NCBI GenBank assembly: GCA_964455425.1
Contig: CAYVWG010000001.1
Coordinates: 6,293 to 70,292 of the forward strand
Reading direction: 5' to 3'
Source of the DNA: JAFRPC01 sp964455425
Lineage (GTDB): Bacteria > Bacillota > Clostridia > Oscillospirales > Oscillospiraceae
DNA length: 64,000 nucleotides
Made by a program: the position numbers and the translations under genes. The notes below the pieces were generated by a model that made no database searches, was not told where the DNA came from, and saw only the letters and a program-made list of their open reading frames with translations. Positions 43,841 to 52,688 of this stretch are shown in pieces; the first letter of the stretch is position 1, and each line of letters begins with the position of its first letter.

Positions 43841-44866
43841 TTATCGCTCCTTTGGCACCGCCCAACGGGTAGCATTTTGCCGGATCGTATCGCAAACCCC
43901 CATATTCACCGCGTCAAGCGCCTGGCGCACCGCGTTTTTTACTGCGCGGGCATCCGATGAGCCGTGGGCCTTGATCACCGGCTTGGCTATGCCCAACAAC
44001 ACCGTGCCGCCTACCTCTCGATAGTCCATGATCCGCCGTATGGGCTGCAGCTCTTTTTGGCAAAGTAAGGCGGCCAGCCTTGTCCTTCTGTTGGTTTCCA
44101 TGGCATCCCGCAGCAGCTTGGCCATAAACATCGCTGTGCCCTCAATGGATTTTAATAGCACATTGCCGCTAAAGCCATCACAAACCACAATGTCCACCAC
44201 GCCCAAAGGCACGTCCCGGCCTTCCACATTGCCCACAAAGTTCAGGTCGCCCCGTTCTCCCGCTGCGTACAAAAGATCAAAGGCCTGCCTATGCAACTCG
44301 TCTCCTTTTTGAGTTTCCGTGCCGTTGTTGAGCAAGCCCACCCGGGGATTTTCCAGGCCCAGGGCGCATTTGGCGTAGAAATACCCGATGTAGCCAAACT
44401 GCAGCAGGAATTCCGGGCTGCACTCAATATTAGCCCCAGCATCGATAATAATGCACCTGCCGCCCTGCACCGGCACCAAGGGACAAAACGCCGCTCGGCG
44501 AACGCCACGGATCCGTTTGACCAGCAAGGTGGCCGCCGACAGGATCGCTCCGGTGTTTCCGCCGGAAATAAAGGCATCGCCCATACCATCGGCTAAAAGC
44601 TTCATTCCCAGCACCAAGGATGAGTTTTTTTTGCACCGTACCACACGAGAAGGGTCATCCTCCATGGAAACCACCTCATCGGCGTTAGCGATCTCCACCC
44701 CGGTAGGCAGGGTATCGTAGCCCAGCTGCTTCATGGTTTTCAGCAGCAGTTCCCCCTGCCCCACCAGCAGAATCTCGGTTTGGTATTCCTTTGCCGCGGC
44801 AAACGTCCCCAAAACAAACTCCTTTGGGGCGTAATCGCCGCCCATGGCATCTACGATGATCTTCAT
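43841..44866 (-). CDS. plsX: Phosphate acyltransferase PlsX
   Basis: Makes acyl phosphate from acyl-ACP for phosphatidic acid synthesis. It begins MKIIVDAMGGDYAPKE; ATG 44872 just upstream is an alternative, but AAAGGA would then be only 4 nt away. Further motifs: SALVLGMKLLADGMGDAFISGGNTGA-like segment (residues about 95-120) and DGFSGNVLLKSIEG. 341 residues, full length. The usual acpP between plsX and rnc is absent here. Confidence 0.95.
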   Translation of the reverse strand: MKIIVDAMGGDYAPKEFVLGTFAAAKEYQTEILLVGQGELLLKTMKQLGYDTLPTGVEIANADEVVSMEDDPSRVVRCKKNSSLVLGMKLLADGMGDAFISGGNTGAILSAATLLVKRIRGVRRAAFCPLVPVQGGRCIIIDAGANIECSPEFLLQFGYIGYFYAKCALGLENPRVGLLNNGTETQKGDELHRQAFDLLYAAGERGDLNFVGNVEGRDVPLGVVDIVVCDGFSGNVLLKSIEGTAMFMAKLLRDAMETNRRTRLAALLCQKELQPIRRIMDYREVGGTVLLGIAKPVIKAHGSSDARAVKNAVRQALDAVNMGVCDTIRQNATRWAVPKER

Positions 44867-45024
44867 GGCCATATGTTCCTTTCGTCTATACATTTTTCTA
44901 AGGAAAAAGGCAATCCCGTTTTCCCCCAGCGGAGCAAAGGCTTGCCATGCCTGGGAAAGCGGCAGGCAAAAAACGCCGCACAATACGGATGCTCAAGCCA
45001 GGAAAGGCTTTTTCTTAACCGGCA

Positions 45025-46326
45025 TTATCCTTCTTTCAGCCCCTCCAGCTGTGCCAGCGCACGGTTGGCAATGGCCAGGTTTTTATTGGCTTTTCCCTTG
45101 ACCCGATAGCCCAGGGGCGAAATAATGCCAAAATTCACATTCATCGGTTGAAAGTGGGTCACAGAAGCGTCGCTGATATACAGGGCCAGCGCTCCAATAG
45201 CCGTTTCCCCGGGAAATACCGGCAACGTCTTTCCCATGACCTTCGCCGCCATGGCCACCGCAGCCAGATAGCCGGAGGCTGTGGACTCCACATAACCCTC
45301 CACTCCGGTAAGCTGACCGGCAAAGGCCACCATAGGATCCCGGCGGTCGGCATAAAAGCGGTCAAGCAACCGGGGCGCATCCAAAAAGGTGTTGCGGTGC
45401 ATCACCCCATACCGGCAGAATTCCGCCTGCTCCAGGCCTGGTATCATCGAAAACACCCGACGCTGCTCCGGAAAGCGCAAATGGGTTTGAAAGCCCACCA
45501 TATTATAGACCGTTCCGGCGGCGTTATCTTTCCGCAGCTGCACCACCGCATATGGCTCCTTGCCGGTTCGGGGATCGGGCAGCCCTACCGGTTTTAAGGG
45601 GCCAAAACGCAGGGTATCCACCCCCCGCCGGGCCATGACCTCCACAGGCATGCAGCCCTCAAAGACCATCTTGTCCTCAAAGCCATGCACCGGCGCTTCC
45701 TCCGCCAAGGCCAGGGCCTGGACAAAGGCAAGGTATTGCTCTTTATCCATAGGACAATTCAAATAGTCGTCCGTTCCTCGTCCATAGCGGGAAGCCCGCC
45801 AAGCGATGTCCATACAGATGGACTGCGTGGCCACCAGCGGCGCTGCGGCGTCATAAAAGTTGAGATAAGCCGCCCCGCCGAAATACTCCTGAATGGCCCG
45901 GGACAACGGCTCTGCCGTCAAAGGGCCGGTAGCTACGATCACCGGGCCGGATGGCACCTGGGTGATTTCCTCTTCCACCACAGTGATGTTGGGATGCTCC
46001 CGGATCCTTTGGGTGACCAGGCCGGAAAAACCAAACCGATCTACTGCCAGGCACCCTCCGGCCTCGACCTTGGTGGCATCCGCGCAGGAAAGAATCAAGC
46101 TGCCCAAACGCCGCAGCTCTTCCTTTAGCAGGCCCACGGCGTTTTCCAGCCGGTCTCCCCGAAAGGAGTTGGAGCAAACCAGCTCCCCAAAATCCGGGCT
46201 GTGATGAGCCGGGGTCATCTTGTGGGGCTTCATCTCATACAGGGTAACGCGGATTCCCCGCTTTGCCAGCTGCCAGGCTGCTTCACAGCCGGCAAGTCCG
46301 GCGCCAATTACCTTTACCTCATTCAT
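45025..46326 (-). CDS. trmFO: Methylenetetrahydrofolate--tRNA-(uracil-54-C5)-methyltransferase
   Basis: Folate/FAD-dependent methylation of tRNA U54. ATG 46326 overlaps the topA stop by 8 bp; the upstream extension lies inside topA. FAD fold VKVIGAGLAGCEAAWQLAKRG, then YEMKPHKMTPAHHSPDFGELVCSNSF-type motif (residues about 28-53), GGCLAVDRFGFS and NVNFGII...GYRVKGK near the C terminus. 433 residues. Probably cotranscribed with topA. Confidence 0.95.
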   Translation of the reverse strand: MNEVKVIGAGLAGCEAAWQLAKRGIRVTLYEMKPHKMTPAHHSPDFGELVCSNSFRGDRLENAVGLLKEELRRLGSLILSCADATKVEAGGCLAVDRFGFSGLVTQRIREHPNITVVEEEITQVPSGPVIVATGPLTAEPLSRAIQEYFGGAAYLNFYDAAAPLVATQSICMDIAWRASRYGRGTDDYLNCPMDKEQYLAFVQALALAEEAPVHGFEDKMVFEGCMPVEVMARRGVDTLRFGPLKPVGLPDPRTGKEPYAVVQLRKDNAAGTVYNMVGFQTHLRFPEQRRVFSMIPGLEQAEFCRYGVMHRNTFLDAPRLLDRFYADRRDPMVAFAGQLTGVEGYVESTASGYLAAVAMAAKVMGKTLPVFPGETAIGALALYISDASVTHFQPMNVNFGIISPLGYRVKGKANKNLAIANRALAQLEGLKEG

Positions 46327-48505
46327 GCTTTTTGCTCTTGTTCTTCGTCGTCTTCTTTGCGGTTTCTTGTTCTTTATCGTCGCCAGCAGCCGGCTTTCGT
46401 CTATAGCCCCGCTTATCCTCCGGCAGGAAATTTTCGCAGGTTTCATTGATGCAGAAGGGCTTCATCTGCCCCCTGCCGGCCTTTTTGAACATGGTCATGC
46501 CGCAAATCGGACAGTCCTTGTCCGTTGGCACATCCCAGCTCATAAACCCGCAGGCTGCGCCCCGCTCACAGGCATAATAGGCATAGCCCCGCTTGGACTT
46601 CCGCTTCAGTATGCCGCTACCGCACTTGGGACACCGTCCCGGCATACGTTCTACAATGGGCTTGGTATTTTTGCAGTCAGGATAGCCCGGGCAGGCAAGG
46701 AACTTGCCGAACCGGCCAAACTTGACCACCATGTTCTTGCCGCAAAGCTCGCAGATCTCATCGGTCACCTCATCCGGTACCTTGATGTGGGTGTCCTTCA
46801 AAGCCTCCTCCGCGTCCTCCATCTCCTTATGGAAGCCCTGGTAAAAGTCGGCCAGCACCTGCTGATAATGCACTTTGCCCGCCTCTACCTGATCCAAACG
46901 GTTTTCCATGGCGGCGGTAAATTCCACATCGATCACATCGTTAAACCGCTCTATCATCAGCTGGGTAACAACCTCTCCCAGCGGGGTGGGCTCTAGGCGC
47001 TTGTCTTTTTTATTGACATACTCCCTGTCTTCTATGGTGGAAACAATAGAAGCATAGGTGGAGGGCCGGCCCACACCCTTTTCCTCCATGGCCTTGATCA
47101 AGGTGGCCTCTGTGTATCTGGCAGGCGGCTGGGTAAAATGCTGCTCCTTTTGGCAGCCCTCCAGTTGCAGCAGCTCCCCCTCCTGCAAAGGCGGCAGGGC
47201 GTCAAGAACCTCTTCTGAATCGTCGTCCTTTCCCTCTTCATATACCGCCAAAAAGCCGGGGAAACGCAGGCTTTGGTGGCTGGAGCGGAAAATATGATCG
47301 CAGCAGGCGGTTTCAATGGACAGTACATCATACAGCGCGTTGGCCATCTGACAGGCCACAAAGCGGCTCCAAATCAGCTTATACAGCTTGTACTGCTCCT
47401 TCGTCAGGTCTTTGCTGATGCTTTCCGGATCGAGCGCCACATTGCTGGGCCGGATGGCCTCATGGGCGTCCTGGGCGGAGCTTTTGCTCTTAAAGCGCCT
47501 AGGTGTGCCGGCGTAGTATTGCGCTCCATATCGGCTGGTGATCAGCTCCCGGGCGGCGGCAAGGGCTTCCTCCGACAGCCGGAGGGAATCTGTACGCATG
47601 TAGGTGATTAGACCTACTGTGCCATGGCCGGTAATGTCCACGCCCTCATATAGCTGTTGGGCAACGGCCATGGTGCGCCGGGGCTGCATATTGAGCTTTC
47701 TGGACGCCTCCTGCTGGAGGGTGGAGGTAATAAATGGCGGAGCGGGATTTCTCTTTTTTTCCGACCGCTTCACGGTCTTTACGGTAAAATGTTTTCCGGT
47801 GATCTCCGCGATAATGGCATCTACCTCGGCCTCATTGGTCAAGGTGCGCTTTTTGCTCTCCCCATAATAATGACCCACAAAGCGCCCTGCCTTCCCTATG
47901 CAGGCAAGCTTGGCATCCAAGTTCCAATACTCCTGCGGCACAAAGGCTCGGATCTCGTTTTCCCGGTCAACCACCAGGCGGGTAGCTACAGACTGCACCC
48001 GACCGGCAGACAGCCCCCGGCGGATCTTTTTCCACAGCAAGGGGCTGAGCTGATATCCCACGATGCGATCCAAAATCCGGCGGGCCTGCTGGGCGTCTAC
48101 CAGATCATAGTCGATCCCTCGGGGCGACTGGATGGCCTTTTGCACCACATTTTTGGTGATTTCATTAAAAGTGACTCGCTTGGTCTTGTCCTCCGGCAGC
48201 TCTAACAGCTCCTTCAAGTGCCAGGAAATGGCCTCTCCCTCACGGTCAGGGTCAGTGGCCAGATACACATAGTCACTCTTTTGCGCGGCGGCCTTCAACT
48301 CTTTGATGAGATCCGCCTTTGCACTCAAGGGCACATACTCCGGGGTGAAATTCTGCTCCAGATCCACTCCCATTTTACTTTTGGGCAGATCCCGCAGATG
48401 ACCCATGCTGGCCTTTACCTGATATTCCGGCCCAAGATATTTCGAAATGGTCTTCGCCTTAGAAGGCGACTCCACAATAACCAAATTTTTGGCTTCTTTA
48501 GCCAT
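46319..48505 (-). CDS. topA: DNA topoisomerase I
   Basis: Relaxes negative supercoils. 728 residues. TOPRIM start LVIVESPSKAKTISKYLG, ATDPDREGEAISWHL, the catalytic Tyr in GLITYMRTDSLRLS near residue 300, and three C-terminal zinc modules: CELCGKNMV...CPGYPDC, CPKCGSGIL...CERGAAC and CPICGMTMF...CINETC. A Lys-rich tail ends the protein. GGAGG precedes ATG. It has its own promoter and a foldable leader. Confidence 0.96.
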   Translation of the reverse strand: MAKEAKNLVIVESPSKAKTISKYLGPEYQVKASMGHLRDLPKSKMGVDLEQNFTPEYVPLSAKADLIKELKAAAQKSDYVYLATDPDREGEAISWHLKELLELPEDKTKRVTFNEITKNVVQKAIQSPRGIDYDLVDAQQARRILDRIVGYQLSPLLWKKIRRGLSAGRVQSVATRLVVDRENEIRAFVPQEYWNLDAKLACIGKAGRFVGHYYGESKKRTLTNEAEVDAIIAEITGKHFTVKTVKRSEKKRNPAPPFITSTLQQEASRKLNMQPRRTMAVAQQLYEGVDITGHGTVGLITYMRTDSLRLSEEALAAARELITSRYGAQYYAGTPRRFKSKSSAQDAHEAIRPSNVALDPESISKDLTKEQYKLYKLIWSRFVACQMANALYDVLSIETACCDHIFRSSHQSLRFPGFLAVYEEGKDDDSEEVLDALPPLQEGELLQLEGCQKEQHFTQPPARYTEATLIKAMEEKGVGRPSTYASIVSTIEDREYVNKKDKRLEPTPLGEVVTQLMIERFNDVIDVEFTAAMENRLDQVEAGKVHYQQVLADFYQGFHKEMEDAEEALKDTHIKVPDEVTDEICELCGKNMVVKFGRFGKFLACPGYPDCKNTKPIVERMPGRCPKCGSGILKRKSKRGYAYYACERGAACGFMSWDVPTDKDCPICGMTMFKKAGRGQMKPFCINETCENFLPEDKRGYRRKPAAGDDKEQETAKKTTKNKSKKHE

Positions 48506-48531
48506 GGAAAAACCTCCATTTGTTGGTTCAT

Positions 48532-48598
48532 TCTCCCGCCTTTACCACCGCCGTCCGCCTTATGTCCGGCAAGCGCAGCCTGCCGCTTTGGCGGGAGA
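48532..48598 (-). promoter_or_regulatory. Foldable 5' leader of topA
   Basis: In the transcript TCTCCCGCC pairs with GGCGGGAGA (9 bp) and encloses inner stems such as CGGCA/TGCCG and CCGG/CCGG-type pairings. It lies between the promoter at 48618 and the topA ribosome site. No known class recognised. Confidence 0.45.
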
Positions 48599-48617
48599 TA
48601 AACGGCTTCTATACTTC

Positions 48618-48646
48618 AATATAGTGGTTTCCGGGCTGGTTGTCAA
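48618..48646 (-). promoter_or_regulatory. Sigma-A promoter of topA-trmFO
   Basis: On the minus strand TTGACA, 17 bp, TATATT, giving a leader of about 105 nt. Confidence 0.8.
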
Positions 48647-48674
48647 TCCCATTTTCTCCAAGCGGCGGAGACAT

Positions 48675-48690
48675 TGAGCAAACCATCGCC
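48675..48690. repeat. Intergenic 16-mer, copy 2
   Basis: TGAGCAAACCATCGCC inside a GCGGCG/CGCCGC hairpin between the rRNA-methylase-like gene and topA. Identical to 43041-43056. Confidence 0.6.
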
Positions 48691-48741
48691 GCCCCTATTT
48701 GTCTCTTCGCCCCAAGCCCGCAGCGCCGCTTTGGCGTCCCT

Positions 48742-49500
48742 CTAGCTGTGTTTTTCTCTCATTTCCCATAAAACAATGGCGGCGGCCACCGCCGCGTTTA
48801 GTGATTCACAGCGGGCGGACATGGGAATGATCATCTTTCCCTCCGCCGCCGATAAAAAAAGCGATGAAACGCCCTGGCCCTCGCTGCCAATGACCACCGC
48901 CGCCTGTTTTAGCGCCATCCGGGTAATATCCACCGCATCGTCTGCCAAGGCGGTGGCGACAATAGGCACGCCTGCCTGCTGGCAGGCGGTTACGATCTGC
49001 CGGGCATGGGCCTGCACCGGCGGGGTACGAAGCACTGCCCCCATAGACGCGCGAACCGTCTTTTCCCCGTAGGGATCGGCACAGCCATCAGAAATCACCA
49101 CCGGCACAGAAAAGGCGTCCGCTGTGCGAAGGATCGTGCCCAGATTGCCCGGATCCTGGATCCCGTCCAAAATCAGGGTGCCTGGCCGCATCTGCCAAGG
49201 ACGGGCCGGCGGCATCTGGCACACAAACACCACCCCCTGGGGCGCGTCCATGCGGGAAACATCCCGCATCAGGCTCTCCGGCACCACCACCAGCCGTGCG
49301 TTCTCCGGGATGTGCTCCAGATGAATACCCTCCTGCAAAATCACCGTTTCCACCGGCGTCTGCCAGCGCACCGCCTCTTGAAAGAGCTTGCGGCCATCTG
49401 CCACATAGGCCTGCTGGGCATAGCGGAACCGCCGGTTGCTTCGCAATTTTTTCACCCGCTGGATCAGCGGATTGGTTTTGCTTGTAATTCGTTCTGTCAT
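48742..49500 (-). CDS. TrmH/SpoU-family RNA 2'-O-methyltransferase
   Basis: 252 residues; ATG 49500 has AAGGAG upstream. N-terminal substrate-binding part (KTNPLIQRVKKL), then the SPOUT knot: motif 1 LDGIQDPGNLGTILRTADAF, motif 2 VIGSEGQGVS, motif 3 IPMSARCESLNAAVAAAIVLWE. Probably modifies 23S rRNA or tRNA; the exact site cannot be read from sequence. Confidence 0.92.
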   Translation of the reverse strand: MTERITSKTNPLIQRVKKLRSNRRFRYAQQAYVADGRKLFQEAVRWQTPVETVILQEGIHLEHIPENARLVVVPESLMRDVSRMDAPQGVVFVCQMPPARPWQMRPGTLILDGIQDPGNLGTILRTADAFSVPVVISDGCADPYGEKTVRASMGAVLRTPPVQAHARQIVTACQQAGVPIVATALADDAVDITRMALKQAAVVIGSEGQGVSSLFLSAAEGKMIIPMSARCESLNAAVAAAIVLWEMREKHS

Positions 49501-49837
49501 CTGGTTTTCTCCTTGCTGAAATGGGCAAAAACGGATATCCAGCGCCATATCTCTTATTTTTCCTGCCCCATAGGCATGGATACCTTAGTAAATATTAACA
49601 TAACCACCCCAGGATTGCAAGTCCTGACAAACCGGCGGCCAAACAGGTTTTTGCTCGTTGCCCATCCTTTCCCCGCAGATCTTCCACAGCAAAAGAAAGT
49701 AGGGTTGAATCAGAAAAAGCCACATAAACTAAAGAGACACAGCGAAGGTCTTTCCCAAGGCAAAGCGCTTCCCCACGGGTCTTGGCCCTTGGCGTTCAAA
49801 CAAAGGGGAAAACAGGAGCAGAAAGGACACGCCGTCC
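49501..49837. other. Divergent intergenic region, 337 bp
   Basis: Separates the minus-strand methyltransferase and the plus-strand Na/Pi gene, so it should hold both promoters. AT-rich patches (around 49585-49600) fit, but no clean -35/-10 pair, hairpin, tRNA or extra gene was found. Confidence 0.5.
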
Positions 49838-51592
49838 ATGAACATCTTAGCCATCATTACCCTGCTGGGCGGGTTAGCCTTTTTCCTATACGGGATGAAC
49901 GTACTCTCCGGCGGCTTAGAGCGCATGGCCGGCAGCCGTTTGGAACAAGGTCTGCGGCGGATGACCGCCAACAAATACAAAGGGCTGCTGTTGGGCGCAG
50001 GGATCACAGCGGCCATCCAATCCTCCTCCGCTACCACGGTGATGCTGGTGGGCCTGGTCAACTCCGGCCTGCTCACCTTGCAGCAGACCGTTGGCGTAGT
50101 CATGGGCGCCAATGTAGGCACCACTCTTACCGCCTGGCTGCTGTCCTTGGTGGGGCTGGAAACCAGCAATCTATTTTTGCAGCTGTTAAAGCCGGAAAAT
50201 TTCTCCCTTCTTTTGGCTCTCTTTGGCGTACTGATGATGATGGGCGCCAAAAAAGCCCAGCGGCGGGACGCCGGCTCTATCCTGGTGGGCTTTGCCGTGC
50301 TGATGTACGGCATGAAGCTTATGAGCAACGCCGTTGCCCCGCTGACCGCCTCTCCCGCCTTCCGCTCTATGCTGGTGGCCTTTCATAACCCTCTGCTGGG
50401 GGTGCTTCTGGGCGCGGTGTTCACCGCCATCATCCAAAGCTCCTCCGCCTCTGTGGGCATCCTGCAGGCGCTGGCCGGTACCGGCAGCATCACCTATGCC
50501 ATGGCCGTCCCCATCATTTTGGGGCAAAACATCGGTACCTGCTGCACCACGCTGATCTCCAGCATCGGGGTAAGCCGCAGCGCCAAAAAGGTGGCCGTGC
50601 TGCATGTCTCTTTTAATGTTCTGGGGGCCGGGCTGTTTTTGGCGGTCTACTATGGGCTAAACGCACTGCTCCACTTTCCTTTTGCCCAGGCGCCGATTTT
50701 TGAGGTGGGCATTGCCATTGTGCACACTTTGTTCAACCTGACCGCCACCGCCGCCCTGCTTCCCTTTAGCCGCTGGCTGGTAGCTCTTGCCAACCGCCTG
50801 GTGCCCGATACGCGGGAAGAGGCCAAAGTGCCAAAGCCACTGGTGGATCATCGTTTGCTGGCCACCCCGGCAGTAGCCATTGGCGAGTGCGTGACCATCA
50901 CTGGCCGTATGGCGCAGCTTGCCCAAAAGACGCTGCTGCTGGCCATGGCGCAGTTGGAAAATCCCCGGGATAAAGACAGGGAAAGGATTCTGGCCGGCGA
51001 GGCTAAGCTGGATCATTACGAGGATCAGCTTACCTCTTACCTTGTGGAGCTTTCCCGGAAAAAAATCACCGAAGACGATGCCCGGCAAGTCTCCGCCATG
51101 CTGCTGGCCATCAGCGACCTGGAGCGGCTGGGAGATCTGGGGGTAAGCCTTATGCTTTCTGTGCAGGCCCTTAAGGAAAAAGAGCTGACGCTGCCCGACA
51201 GCCAGGCAAAGGACATGGCTGTGCTTTCCGCCGCCATGGCTCAGCTGCTGAAAAGCGCTATTGGCCGCCGCTGCTTGCCGGACGAGAGCTTGGCCCTGGA
51301 GGCGGTCATCCGGCAGCGGATCTCCGACATTCGCCAGCGGCACATTGTCCAGCTGCAGGCCGGCCAGTGCCAGCCGGAGATCGGCTTTGTGCTTTCCGAT
51401 TGGCTTTCCTACTACGCTCAGGCCGCCGCCCACTGTGCCAACCTTGCCCTGCCCGGGCCTGCCTCCGCCCGGCGCTTTGACCGCCACCGGTACCGCAACG
51501 ATATGCAGCGCAGCAGCTCGGCCTTTTCCTCTGCCTACCGGCAGTATCTGACCCAGTATGCCCTGCCTGGGGAGACGCCCGCCAGCCCATGA
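49838..51592 (+). CDS. Na/Pi cotransporter family protein with PhoU-like tail
   Basis: 584 residues. Two inverted transport repeats marked by AAIQSSSATTVMLVG (about 52-66) and AIIQSSSASVGILQ (about 197-210), eight or so membrane spans, then a cytosolic helical PhoU-like domain from about 340 (LAQKTLLLAMAQLENP, ISDLERLGDLGVSLM). Imports phosphate with sodium, or may work in export. AAAGGA stands at long spacing from ATG. It is monocistronic. Confidence 0.92.
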   Translation: MNILAIITLLGGLAFFLYGMNVLSGGLERMAGSRLEQGLRRMTANKYKGLLLGAGITAAIQSSSATTVMLVGLVNSGLLTLQQTVGVVMGANVGTTLTAWLLSLVGLETSNLFLQLLKPENFSLLLALFGVLMMMGAKKAQRRDAGSILVGFAVLMYGMKLMSNAVAPLTASPAFRSMLVAFHNPLLGVLLGAVFTAIIQSSSASVGILQALAGTGSITYAMAVPIILGQNIGTCCTTLISSIGVSRSAKKVAVLHVSFNVLGAGLFLAVYYGLNALLHFPFAQAPIFEVGIAIVHTLFNLTATAALLPFSRWLVALANRLVPDTREEAKVPKPLVDHRLLATPAVAIGECVTITGRMAQLAQKTLLLAMAQLENPRDKDRERILAGEAKLDHYEDQLTSYLVELSRKKITEDDARQVSAMLLAISDLERLGDLGVSLMLSVQALKEKELTLPDSQAKDMAVLSAAMAQLLKSAIGRRCLPDESLALEAVIRQRISDIRQRHIVQLQAGQCQPEIGFVLSDWLSYYAQAAAHCANLALPGPASARRFDRHRYRNDMQRSSSAFSSAYRQYLTQYALPGETPASP

Positions 51593-51785
51593 GCCTGCAG
51601 CGGCCGCTTGGCAGGCGCTGTTTGCGGCAATTTCCTCCCCGCCTTAGGTTTTTTGGGGGCAGATATTGTTTTTCTTCTTATCCCTTGTTCGTGGGATTTT
51701 GCAAAACCACCGGCTAGAATAGAAGATGGAAATGGCGGGAAATCACAGCTCGCCGCTAACACCATCATAAGGCGGAGGATATGCC

Positions 51786-52595
51786 ATGCAACTAACCAAG
51801 ACGAAAACATTTCTGGAAACCGGCCGGGTCGTATTTTTGCCGGTTCGCGCTATTGCGCCCAACCCGGGGCAGCCTCGTAAGGTGTTTACCCAGGACGCAC
51901 TGGAGGAGCTGGCTGCCAGCATACGGCAGTATGGCATATTACAGCCCCTGACTGTGCGGCGCACGCCCAACGGCTATGAGCTTATTGCCGGAGAGCGCCG
52001 TCTGCGGGCGGCAAAGCTTGCCGAGCTGCGGGAGGTTCCCTGCATCGTAATGACCATTGACGAGGCCCAATCCGGTATGCTGGCTCTGGTGGAAAATCTG
52101 CAGCGCCGGGATCTGGACTATTTGGAAGAGGCGCTGGGCATTTCCCGCCTTATGCGGCTTTACGGGTTATCCCAAGAGCAAGCCGCCCAGCGCATCGGAA
52201 AAAGTCAGTCAGCCGTGGCCAACAAGCTGCGGCTTTTGCGTCACTCCCCTGCCGTGCTCAAGGCACTTCGGGAAAATCATCTGTCCGAGCGTCACGCCCG
52301 GGCGCTGCTAAAGCTTCCGGAAGAAGCCGATCGTCTCTCCGCCATTGCGGTGATCGTCAAACGGGATCTCACGGTAGCCAAAACCGAGGAATACATAGAC
52401 CGCCTGCTATCGGAGAAGGACGCTCCCCGGCAAGGCCCACGCAAATTTCTGCTCAAGGATGTGCGGCTGTTTCTCAACACAGTAAATCACAACCTGGAGA
52501 TCATGAAAAATGCGGGGATTCAGGCCAATCTGGGCCAGGAAGAAACGGAGGATGAAATTGTTTTAACAATTCGTCTGCCAAAACGCGCCGGATGA
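51786..52595 (+). CDS. ParB/Noc-family DNA-binding protein, without a ParA partner
   Basis: 269 residues with GGCGGAGGAT upstream. The ParB CTPase/N-terminal domain shows LPVRAIAPNPGQPRK and GERRLRAAKLAEL. The helix-turn-helix is LSQEQAAQRIGKSQSAVANKLRLL (about 130-153). The C terminus is short and basic. No parA lies next to it, which fits a Noc-like protein or an orphan ParB; typical noc genes lie near oriC beside gidB, not seen here. Which of the two it is cannot be decided by eye. Confidence 0.88.
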   Translation: MQLTKTKTFLETGRVVFLPVRAIAPNPGQPRKVFTQDALEELAASIRQYGILQPLTVRRTPNGYELIAGERRLRAAKLAELREVPCIVMTIDEAQSGMLALVENLQRRDLDYLEEALGISRLMRLYGLSQEQAAQRIGKSQSAVANKLRLLRHSPAVLKALRENHLSERHARALLKLPEEADRLSAIAVIVKRDLTVAKTEEYIDRLLSEKDAPRQGPRKFLLKDVRLFLNTVNHNLEIMKNAGIQANLGQEETEDEIVLTIRLPKRAG

Positions 52596-52596
52596 C

Positions 52597-52625
52597 TTGC
52601 AAAATGCAAAAGAATGTGTTAAAAT
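52597..52625 (+). promoter_or_regulatory. Sigma-A promoter of dapA-dapB
   Basis: TTGCAA, 17 bp, TAAAAT, starting 2 bp after the parB-like stop codon. The leader is about 55 nt, too short for a lysine riboswitch. Confidence 0.75.
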
Positions 52626-52688
52626 GAATGTTCAAACAGAGAAACTTGTCGTCCCTTTGGGAAATATTGAATTAAGAAGGTATGCAGT

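Noticed and set aside
52626..52688. Lysine riboswitch before dapA
   Set aside because: Only about 55 nt of leader without the five-helix core.
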